Origin: Planctomycetota bacterium
GTDB lineage: Bacteria; Patescibacteriota; Patescibacteriia; Patescibacteriales; UBA12465
Length of the DNA: 7,334 bases
Direction: 5' to 3'
Assembly (NCBI GenBank): GCA_025453315.1
Contig: JALOQQ010000050.1
Coordinates: 1 to 7,334, forward strand
Each line of letters opens with the position of its first letter. The first letter of the stretch is position 1. The notes beneath the pieces were generated by a model. The model had not been told where the DNA came from, did not search any database, and saw only the letters and a program-made list of their open reading frames with translations. The position numbers and the translations under genes are program-made. Below, one piece after another: positions 1-5,879 of the stretch.

Positions 1-1704
1 TCCGCTAAGTATGGACGTCTAGAAATGTGCGTTACTCGTGATAAAGAAATGGAAGCTATTTTTCAAGCTTTTGCTAGTGGACAATACGGCGTGCTTTTAG
101 TTGGTGAAAATGGCGTTGGTAAACGAACTATTATCGAGGGTTTAGCGCAATTAATGGTTAAAGAAGAAGTACCAAAGTTTTTTCAAGATAAGCGTTTGGC
201 TGAAATTGATTTATCTCGTTTGATTAGTGGTGCTAGCCCGGCCGAAGCTCAAGAACGTCTTCTTTCTTGTATTAATGAAGCTCTAATTTCTGGTAATGTT
301 ATTCTTTATATTGAAAACTTGCAAAATATTATGGGTATTAGTTCTGGAGGTGAGGGAAGCTTAGATCTTTCTGAAGTTTTGGCTAATGCTATTAAGTCTC
401 AAGGATTGTATTGTTTAGCCACTATTAATCGCGAAAGCTATACCAAACACGTTGAAGATAAATCATTAGGCGATATTATGACTACGGTTGGTGTTTCAGA
501 ACCAGTAAATGATCAGGCTATACAAATGATTGAAAGTAAAGTTGGTTTTTGGGAAGGGAAGCATAAGGTTTATTTTTCGTATGATGCTATTGAGCAAGCT
601 GTGAAAATGACCTCGCGTTATTTTAATGACAAATTTTTACCAGAAAAAGCCATTAATATTTTAACAGCCACGGCCGTTAAAGTAGCTCAAAGAAGAGCTA
701 AGGACGGTCGCGGACCACTTTGTTCTAAGGAAGAAGTGGCTGAAGTGATTAGTGATATTACTAAAATTCCAGTCAATAAAATTACTCAAAAAGAAGGGGA
801 AAAACTATTACATTTAGAAGCGGTTATTCATGAGCGCATGATTGATCAAGAGGAGGCTGTTTCCGCTGTAGCTAGTAGTTTGCGTCGCGCTCGTACTGAA
901 TTGCGCGAAAGCAAGCGCCCAATTGCTAGTTTTTTATTTCTTGGTCCAACTGGTGTTGGTAAAACTGAATTAGCTAAGTCAGTAGCCGATGTTTATTTTG
1001 GTGACGAAAATGCCATGGTCCGTTTGGATATGAGTGAATACCAATTGGCCGGTTCTGTTAATAAGATGATTGGTGATGCTGATGGTACGCTTGGTTATCT
1101 TACTGAAGCGGTGCGCAAAAAACCTTTCTCTTTAGTTTTATTAGATGAAATTGAAAAATCTCATCCGGATGTTTTAAATCTTTTTTTACAGATGATGGAC
1201 GACGGTCGTTTAACTGATGGTCAGGGTCGTACTATTAACTTTACTAATTCTATTATTATTGCCACTTCCAATATCGGTGCTTTATATATTCAAGACGAAG
1301 TAAATAAAAATACAGATATTGAAATTATTAAACGTAATTTAATTGAGAATCAAATTAATAAAGTAATGCGTCCCGAGCTTATTAATCGTTTTGATGGTGT
1401 TATTGTTTTTAAACCCCTAACCCTTTCTAATGTTTATGATATTGCTAAATTGCTTCTTAAAAAATTAGCTACCAATTTAGAAATTAAAGGAATTTCTTTA
1501 CGTGTTAGTGAAGATGGTTTAAGGAAAGTCGCTGAACTTGGTTATGATCCGCAATTTGGTGCCCGTCCTTTAAGACGTGTTATTCAGGATAAGGTAGAAA
1601 ATCAGATTGCTAATATTTTTTTAGCTGGTAATTTAAAGCGCCGCGATACGGTAGTGATAAATAATCAAGGTGAAATTGAAATAGAAAAAGGGGCTAATCT
1701 ATAG
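1..1704 (+). CDS. Clp/Hsp100-family double-AAA+ ATPase, 5'-truncated, with degenerate D1
   Basis: The frame is open from base 1 and the KYGR segment before the ATG at 25 is the usual linker into D1, so the true start and N-domain lie upstream. D1 runs from about nt 25 to 760. Its Walker A is GENGVGKRT (103-129). Its Walker B reads ILYIENLQ (301-324) where the family has ILFIDELH, so both acidic residues are changed. The usual RRF arginine-finger stretch is replaced by GDIMTT (469-486). D2 (about 770-1704) looks catalytically intact: Walker A GPTGVGKTE (943-969), Walker B LLDEIE (Asp 1144, Glu 1147), the NRFD arginine (1387) and sensor-2 GARPLRR (1558-1578). The two Walker A lysines are 280 residues apart, as in ClpA, so the coiled-coil M-domain of ClpB/ClpC is absent. 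No GF-type ClpP-docking tripeptide lies between TSNIGA and RPELINR. Hsp100 proteins normally remodel or unfold proteins. This one is a divergent relative that probably depends on D2 alone, and its partner is unknown. The family is certain; the subtype (ClpA/B/C) is not. Confidence 0.93.
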   Translation, partial: SAKYGRLEMCVTRDKEMEAIFQAFASGQYGVLLVGENGVGKRTIIEGLAQLMVKEEVPKFFQDKRLAEIDLSRLISGASPAEAQERLLSCINEALISGNVILYIENLQNIMGISSGGEGSLDLSEVLANAIKSQGLYCLATINRESYTKHVEDKSLGDIMTTVGVSEPVNDQAIQMIESKVGFWEGKHKVYFSYDAIEQAVKMTSRYFNDKFLPEKAINILTATAVKVAQRRAKDGRGPLCSKEEVAEVISDITKIPVNKITQKEGEKLLHLEAVIHERMIDQEEAVSAVASSLRRARTELRESKRPIASFLFLGPTGVGKTELAKSVADVYFGDENAMVRLDMSEYQLAGSVNKMIGDADGTLGYLTEAVRKKPFSLVLLDEIEKSHPDVLNLFLQMMDDGRLTDGQGRTINFTNSIIIATSNIGALYIQDEVNKNTDIEIIKRNLIENQINKVMRPELINRFDGVIVFKPLTLSNVYDIAKLLLKKLATNLEIKGISLRVSEDGLRKVAELGYDPQFGARPLRRVIQDKVENQIANIFLAGNLKRRDTVVINNQGEIEIEKGANL

Positions 1705-1731
1705 TACAAAAGTACAAATTTAGAGTACAAA
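1703..1731 (+). repeat. Three direct copies of AGTACAAA
   Basis: AGTACAAA occurs at 1703-1710, 1711-1718 and 1724-1731. The first two copies are adjacent, the third follows 5 bases later, and the first begins inside the TAG stop of the Clp-like gene. Each copy carries a GTAC palindrome. The spacing (8, then 13) is irregular. It could be a short tandem duplication or a binding site; nothing else in the window supports either reading. Confidence 0.6.
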
Positions 1732-1747
1732 AAAAGTTTAGTTTATA

Positions 1748-1797
1748 GTTTTAAAATTAAGTCGCGACCAAACAATTAGAAGGTCGTGTTTTAAAAT
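1748..1797 (+). repeat. 10-bp direct repeat GTTTTAAAAT flanking a hairpin
   Basis: GTTTTAAAAT is present at 1748-1757 and again at 1788-1797, exactly 40 bp apart. The second copy directly abuts the ATG of the transferase-QueH gene. In an AT-rich gap this could be chance, but the even spacing and position make a regulatory role possible. No Shine-Dalgarno lies at normal distance before that ATG; the nearest purine stretch, AGAAGG (1778-1783), is 14 nt away. Confidence 0.4.
1763..1792 (+). terminator. Leader hairpin, possible weak terminator or attenuator
   Basis: CGCGACC (1763-1769) pairs with GGTCGTG (1782-1788) to give 7 bp with one G-T wobble and a 12-nt loop, followed by TTTT (1789-1792). 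The U tract is short. The hairpin ends only 9 nt before the ATG at 1798, so any promoter for that gene must lie upstream of it. It therefore fits an attenuator or leader structure as well as a terminator for the Clp-like gene. The 5' arm also lies in an 8-bp palindrome, GTCGCGAC (1761-1768), which could compete for pairing. Confidence 0.4.
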
Positions 1798-3390
1798 ATG
1801 TTTCCTCATTTTGTTTTTAATAATTGGCTTTTATATTTAGTAGTTTTAATTGCCGCTATTTCTTGGTCAATTTTTTTTACTATTTTAGTTAAATATTTAG
1901 CTGAATATTTTGGTATTGTTGATAAGCCAGATTCAACTCGCAAAATTCATCGTTTTAGCGTTCCGCTTTTAGGTGGTTTAGCTATTTTTTTGAGTTGTTT
2001 TTTAGTCCTTTTCTTAGTAAGGAGTGAGCTTTTAGTTGGTAAACTAGAGTGGAATCATTGGTTGGGTGTTTTTGTGGGTGCGCTTATTTTAATGATTGGT
2101 GGATTTTTAGATGATAAGTATAATCTGCCACCAAAAAAACAAATAATTTTTCCCATCCTCGCTATTTTGGCTGTTATTATTGGTGGCGTGGAAATTGAAA
2201 AAATAAATAGTTTTGCTGGTGGTTTTTTTTATTTTAAAGATTATTTTTTACTCGGTTATTCTTTGATATTTTTATGGTTATTAGGCATGATGTATACTAC
2301 TAAATTATTAGATGGGCTTGATGGACTAGTGACCGGGGTAGTAAGTATTGGCGCTTTGATGGTATTTCTATTTACTTTAACTACTCATTATTATCAGCCC
2401 GATATTGCCATTGCCGCCTTAACTTTATTCGGTTCAGCTTTAGGTTTTTTATTTTTTAATTTTAACCCAGCTAAAATATTTTTAGGTGAAGGTGGTGCTT
2501 TATTCTTAGGATATATGCTTGGTGTCTTAGCAATTATTTCCGGCGGTAAGATTGCAGTAGCGCTTTTAGTAATGGGTGTACCAATTTTGGATGTGGTTTG
2601 GACTATTTCCCGTCGTTTGTTACAAGGTAAAAATCCTTTTCGTTTTAGTGATAAAAAACATCTCCATCATCGTTTGCTAGCCCTGGGATTTAGTCAGAAA
2701 GCAACGGCTCTAATTTTTTATGCCATTGCTTTGTTTTTTGGTGCCAGTGCTCTTTTTTTACAGAGTCGAGGAAAATTTTTAGCTTTGTTTATTTTGTTAT
2801 TAGTTATGTTAGCTTTAGTTATTTTCTTTTCTTCTTTGAGAAAAAAAACCGAAAAACCTAGCTTACTACTCCATATTTGTTGTGCGCCTTGCGGCATTTA
2901 TCCGGTTTCAATATTAAAAGATAAATATAATATTACTTTATATTTTTTAAATCCCAATATTTCTACTAGTGAAGAATTTGCTTTACGTTTAAGATATGTT
3001 AAGGTTCTTGCGGAAAAATATAATTTGCCTTTAATTGTAGAAGATTATGATCATAAATATTGGCTAGATGAGATTAGAGGCTTGGAAAACGAACCAGAAA
3101 AAGGTAAGCGTTGTCGGTTGTGTTATAGTTTACGTCTAGCTAAAACTGCTCAGTTGGCCAGTGAAAACAAATTTTTAAATTTTGCTACTACCTTAAGCAT
3201 TAGCCCTTACAAAGATCAAGAGGCGATAAATACTATTAGTTTGAAATTAGCTAGAGAATATCAAATAAACTATTTATCAGAAGATTGGCGTCAAGATAAT
3301 GCTTACCAAGAATCTATAAAATTAGCCAAAGAAATGGGATTTTATCGTCAAAAATTTTGTGGTTGTGAATTTTCACAAAAACCAAAATAG
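1798..3390 (+). CDS. WecA/MraY-like phosphoglycosyl transferase fused to QueH-type epoxyqueuosine reductase
   Basis: This is a 530-residue two-domain protein. Residues 1-345 form a polytopic membrane transferase of the MraY/WecA family, which moves a sugar-1-phosphate from a UDP-sugar to undecaprenyl phosphate and so starts glycan synthesis. The motifs are KPDSTRKIHRFSVPLLGG (43-60), the paired Asp FLDDKYNL (D105, D106), LLDGLDGLVTG (170-180), NPAKIFLGEGG (223-233) and HLHH (288-291). Two positions differ from the textbook motifs: E231 stands where most members have Asp (GDxGS), and K169 where Asn precedes the LLDGLDG block. Residues 355-530 are a full-length QueH (old DUF208) domain, the iron-sulfur enzyme that reduces epoxyqueuosine to queuosine in tRNA. 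It shows LLLHICCAPCG (C361, C362, C365), NPNIS (385-389), RCRLC (C439, C442), TTLSISPY (464-471) and FCGC (C521, C523). The junction is about ten charged residues after the last membrane helix, with no internal start carrying a ribosome site. A strong terminator follows. Both domain assignments are firm; coupled function is unknown. Confidence 0.93.
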   Translation: MFPHFVFNNWLLYLVVLIAAISWSIFFTILVKYLAEYFGIVDKPDSTRKIHRFSVPLLGGLAIFLSCFLVLFLVRSELLVGKLEWNHWLGVFVGALILMIGGFLDDKYNLPPKKQIIFPILAILAVIIGGVEIEKINSFAGGFFYFKDYFLLGYSLIFLWLLGMMYTTKLLDGLDGLVTGVVSIGALMVFLFTLTTHYYQPDIAIAALTLFGSALGFLFFNFNPAKIFLGEGGALFLGYMLGVLAIISGGKIAVALLVMGVPILDVVWTISRRLLQGKNPFRFSDKKHLHHRLLALGFSQKATALIFYAIALFFGASALFLQSRGKFLALFILLLVMLALVIFFSSLRKKTEKPSLLLHICCAPCGIYPVSILKDKYNITLYFLNPNISTSEEFALRLRYVKVLAEKYNLPLIVEDYDHKYWLDEIRGLENEPEKGKRCRLCYSLRLAKTAQLASENKFLNFATTLSISPYKDQEAINTISLKLAREYQINYLSEDWRQDNAYQESIKLAKEMGFYRQKFCGCEFSQKPK

Positions 3391-3404
3391 TAAAAAAGAT
3401 TGAT

Positions 3405-3447
3405 AAAAACGACTCAAGTTGAAATAAAGCTTAAAGTCGTTTTTTTT
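3405..3447 (+). terminator. Strong intrinsic terminator after the transferase-QueH gene
   Basis: AAAAACGACT (3405-3414) pairs perfectly with AGTCGTTTTT (3435-3444). An inner helix, AAGTT (3416-3420) with AGCTT (3428-3432, one G-T wobble), extends the stem across a small internal loop. An uninterrupted run of eight T follows the G of the 3' arm (3440-3447). It lies 15 nt after the TAG stop and isolates the upstream unit from mreB. Confidence 0.88.
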
Positions 3448-3459
3448 ATTCCTTTTGGT

Positions 3460-3488
3460 TTGACGCGCTATTTAAATTGTAATAAACT
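3460..3488 (+). promoter_or_regulatory. Sigma-70-type promoter for mreB and the glycosyltransferase
   Basis: TTGACG (3460-3465, 5 of 6 to the -35 consensus) and TAAACT (3483-3488, 4 of 6 to TATAAT) are separated by 17 bp. The site lies directly after the terminator and 59 nt before the mreB ATG, where a promoter is needed. Transcription would begin near 3495, giving a leader of roughly 50 nt. Confidence 0.55.
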
Positions 3489-3517
3489 TAAAAGTATGTT
3501 GAGATGAGGGATTAATC

Positions 3518-3538
3518 AGTAATAAGTTAGAGATTACT
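3518..3538 (+). other. Small hairpin in the mreB leader
   Basis: AGTAAT (3518-3523) and ATTACT (3533-3538) form a perfect 6-bp stem with a 9-nt loop, ending 9 nt before the mreB ATG. It is AT-rich and therefore weak. The only Shine-Dalgarno-like string in the leader, GATGAGGG (3503-3510), is nearly 40 nt from the ATG and cannot serve it directly unless this hairpin brings it closer. No known regulatory RNA class is recognised. Confidence 0.3.
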
Positions 3539-3547
3539 TATATTTTT

Positions 3548-4555
3548 ATGTTTATAAAACGTTTAGGAATAGATTTGGGAACCACTTATACTTTGGTGCA
3601 TACACCTAAAAAGGGAATTGTTATTAATGAACCAAGTGTAGTAGCAGTCTCTGTTAGTGATCGTAAAATTTTAGCTATTGGTAATGCTGCTAAAGATATG
3701 TTTGGTCGTACTCCGGATTCAATTATTGCTGTTCGCCCACTTAAAGATGGCGTAATTGCTGATTATAAAATTACTGAAGCCATGATTCGTTACTTTATTA
3801 ATAAAAGTTTAAAAGGATTTCGTCTTTTTCGTCCGGAAGTAATGGTTACGGTGCCAACCGAGATTTCTTCTACAGAACGTCGTGCGGTTATTGAAGCCAC
3901 TATTGCCGCTGGCGCTAAAGCCGCTTATATTATTAAGGGCCCAGTTGCCGCCGCTATTGGTGCTGACATACCAATTGGTTCGGCGACTGGTCATATGATT
4001 ATTGATATTGGTGGCGGTACTACTGAGATAGCTGTTATTTCTTTAGGAGGTATCGTTTCTTCGGCCTCGGTAAAAGTAGGTGGTAATAAATTTGATTCTT
4101 GTGTAGTTGATTATATGCGTCGCAAATATAATTTAGCTATTGGTGAGAGAACGGCTGAAGAAGTAAAAATTACTATTGGTTCAGCTTTGTTTATGGAAGA
4201 TAAATTAAGTATGGAAATTCGTGGTCGTGATATTGCCTCTGGTTTGCCAAGAAGTATAATAGTAACTAGTGATGATTTTACTGAAGCTATTCAGAATGAA
4301 TTAGAAATAATAGTTAATGTCGCAAAAAAGGTTTTACATCAAACCCCACCTGAGCTGTCAGCTGATATTATGGATAAAGGCGTGGTTTTGTCTGGTGGTA
4401 GTGCTTTGTTGCGTAATATTGATCAGCTTTTTTCTCGAACTTTAGGAGTCCCTGCTTATATTGCCGACGATCCTTTGCTTTGTGTGGCTAAAGGGTTGGG
4501 AATTGCTTTGGAAAATTTAGATTCTTATAAACGCTCTATTTTTGCTACTAAGTAA
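3548..4555 (+). CDS. mreB: Rod-shape actin homologue MreB, with altered catalytic position
   Basis: MreB forms membrane-bound actin-like filaments that direct cell-wall elongation. The 335-residue length is typical, and numbering runs in register with Thermotoga MreB as I remember it. Visible motifs are phosphate-1 GIDLGTTYTLV (7-17), INEPSVVAV (26-34), the GVIADY block (68-73), RYFINK (81-86), phosphate-2 DIGGGTTEIAVISLG (153-167), IGERTAEEVK (198-207) and adenine-loop VLSGGSALLRNID (280-292). The N-terminus MFIKRLG matches the short amphipathic start of the family, and no other in-frame start exists nearby, so the ATG at 3548 is secure although it lacks a Shine-Dalgarno. The family motif LIEEPMAAAIG reads IIKGPVAAAIG (128-138), so the proposed catalytic Glu131 is Gly (codon 3938-3940). 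Thr158 is kept. GGDKFD reads GGNKFD (178-183). No mreC, mreD or rodA follows; instead a glycosyltransferase starts 30 nt downstream. The family call is very secure; the level of ATPase activity is doubtful. Confidence 0.96.
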   Translation: MFIKRLGIDLGTTYTLVHTPKKGIVINEPSVVAVSVSDRKILAIGNAAKDMFGRTPDSIIAVRPLKDGVIADYKITEAMIRYFINKSLKGFRLFRPEVMVTVPTEISSTERRAVIEATIAAGAKAAYIIKGPVAAAIGADIPIGSATGHMIIDIGGGTTEIAVISLGGIVSSASVKVGGNKFDSCVVDYMRRKYNLAIGERTAEEVKITIGSALFMEDKLSMEIRGRDIASGLPRSIIVTSDDFTEAIQNELEIIVNVAKKVLHQTPPELSADIMDKGVVLSGGSALLRNIDQLFSRTLGVPAYIADDPLLCVAKGLGIALENLDSYKRSIFATK

Positions 4556-4585
4556 CTAAAATATATAAATTTCGTATTATTATTT

Positions 4586-5818
4586 ATGAAAACAGCGGCT
4601 AAAAAATCATTGGTTATTGGCATAGATGCTAGTCGCGCTAACAGGGAATATAAAACTGGTACTGAATGGTATTCTTATTATCTTATTAAACGCTTAGCTG
4701 AGATTGATCAAGAAAATCAGTATTTGCTTTATTCCGACAAGCCTTTGACCGGCACCTTGCTTCATATCACTGAAACAAAGAAAAATTTTCAGGCCAAAGT
4801 ATTGAAATGGCCTTGGCGTTATTTTTGGACTTTAGGTCGGCTTTCTTTAGAAATGATTTTTAAAAAACCAGACGTTCTTTTTGTGCCGGCTCACACTTTG
4901 CCTTTTTTTTCTCCTCGAAAAACCATTACTACTATTCACGATATTGCTTTTACTAGAGACAGATGTTTGTACAATAATAGTATTTGTCAGGTAGAAAACA
5001 AATCTTTTAAACGTTTGCTTAATTTTTTTGTAAAGTTTTTTACTTTTGGTCGCTATCAATCAAATTCAGTTGATTATTTAGATTGGTCAACTAAATTTGC
5101 TTTAAAAAAAGCTAAAACAATAATTACCGTTTCGGAATTTACCAAAAAGGAATTATTAGAAACTTACTCTGTTAATCCAAATAAAATCGTCGTTATTCAT
5201 AATGGTTATAATAGTCGCCTTTATCAAAGAGAAGCTAAGCCAGAGGCGATAAAAAAGACTTTAGATAAGTATGGCTTAAATCAACCGTTTTTTCTTTATG
5301 TTGGACGTTTAGAAAAGAAAAAAAATACTCCGGCACTTATTGAAGCTTATGCTCTCTTAAGAGAAGAGCATCCTGAGATTGATCATGAATTAGTTTTAAT
5401 TGGTAACGCTAGTTTTGGTTATGATGAAGTTAAATATATTATTGAAGAATTTGATTTGGATTCAAAAATAAAAATGTTGGGTTGGGTGGAAGAGCAGGAT
5501 ATGCCGCTTATTTTCCATGCCGCCAGTACCTTTATTTTTCCTTCTAAACATGAAGGCTTTGGTATCCCAGTTATTCAAGCTTTGGCTTGTGGTATACCAA
5601 CAGCGGTGTCTGATATTCCGGTATTAAAGGAAATTGCTGGAGAGGCAGTATTAACCTTTGATCCTAATGATAAGAAAGATATTATGAAGGCAATGTACGA
5701 AGTAGCCACGGATCAGAATTTAAGAAAAAGTTTGATTAAAAAGGGGTATCAAAGGGCAGAAAATTTTAGTTGGTTTAAATGTGCTCAAGAAACTTTAAAT
5801 GAAATTGAGAAATTGTAG
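4586..5818 (+). CDS. GT4-family (GT-B fold) glycosyltransferase
   Basis: This is a 410-residue cytosolic retaining glycosyltransferase of the group 1/GT4 type, which moves a sugar from a nucleotide-sugar donor to an envelope glycan or lipid acceptor; the actual substrates cannot be read from sequence. The N-terminal Rossmann domain starts IGIDASRAN (11-19) and has the acceptor-side TGTEWYSYYLI (24-34) and TTIHDIAF (115-122) with H118. After an aromatic-rich insertion (about 126-165) comes IITVSEFTKKEL (179-190). The C-terminal donor domain has FFLYVGRLEKKKN (235-247), with the Arg and Lys that usually contact the diphosphate, and KHEGFGIPVIQALACG (321-336). In that last motif the second Glu of the EX7E signature is Gln331 (codon 5576-5578), while E323 is kept. 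The gene follows mreB by 30 nt with no terminator between, so the two are probably co-transcribed. The start has no Shine-Dalgarno but gives a complete first beta strand. A role in surface polysaccharide or glycolipid synthesis is inference. Confidence 0.93.
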   Translation: MKTAAKKSLVIGIDASRANREYKTGTEWYSYYLIKRLAEIDQENQYLLYSDKPLTGTLLHITETKKNFQAKVLKWPWRYFWTLGRLSLEMIFKKPDVLFVPAHTLPFFSPRKTITTIHDIAFTRDRCLYNNSICQVENKSFKRLLNFFVKFFTFGRYQSNSVDYLDWSTKFALKKAKTIITVSEFTKKELLETYSVNPNKIVVIHNGYNSRLYQREAKPEAIKKTLDKYGLNQPFFLYVGRLEKKKNTPALIEAYALLREEHPEIDHELVLIGNASFGYDEVKYIIEEFDLDSKIKMLGWVEEQDMPLIFHAASTFIFPSKHEGFGIPVIQALACGIPTAVSDIPVLKEIAGEAVLTFDPNDKKDIMKAMYEVATDQNLRKSLIKKGYQRAENFSWFKCAQETLNEIEKL

Positions 5819-5859
5819 AATTAAAGCAAAAAAATTAATAGTTTCTTTACTAAATAAAA

Positions 5860-5877
5860 TATGATAAGATAGAGGTG
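5860..5877 (+). promoter_or_regulatory. -10 element and Shine-Dalgarno of the subtilase gene
   Basis: TATGAT (5860-5865) is a 5-of-6 match to the -10 consensus. No good -35 is seen; the best is TTAATA (5835-5840) at a long 19-bp spacing. GAGGTG (5872-5877) is a clear Shine-Dalgarno ending 2 nt before the ATG at 5880. If the -10 is real, transcription starts near 5871-5873, so the leader would be under 10 nt and would begin at or inside the ribosome site. This is the only gene in the window with an obvious Shine-Dalgarno. Confidence 0.45.
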
Positions 5878-5879
5878 TT

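Noticed and set aside
25..27. ATG at 25 as the real start of the Clp-like gene
   Set aside because: Bases 1-24 are open in frame and encode the KYGR linker that normally precedes D1, so the gene begins upstream of the window.
1703..1731. CRISPR-like array from the AGTACAAA copies
   Set aside because: The units are only 8 bp with 0- and 5-bp gaps and no spacers, and no cas genes are seen.
2806..2838. Internal start for a separate QueH (ATG at 2806 or TTG at 2836)
   Set aside because: Neither has a purine-rich ribosome site (upstream sequence is T-rich), and the ATG would keep a stretch of the membrane helix; the continuous frame is simpler.
3809..3994. Minus-strand open frame opposite mreB
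   Set aside because: It lies wholly within conserved mreB codons, has no recognisable domain and is a shadow frame.
4847..5059. Minus-strand open frame opposite the glycosyltransferase
   Set aside because: It is Lys/Ser-rich shadow coding inside a conserved GT4 gene, with no ribosome site or domain.
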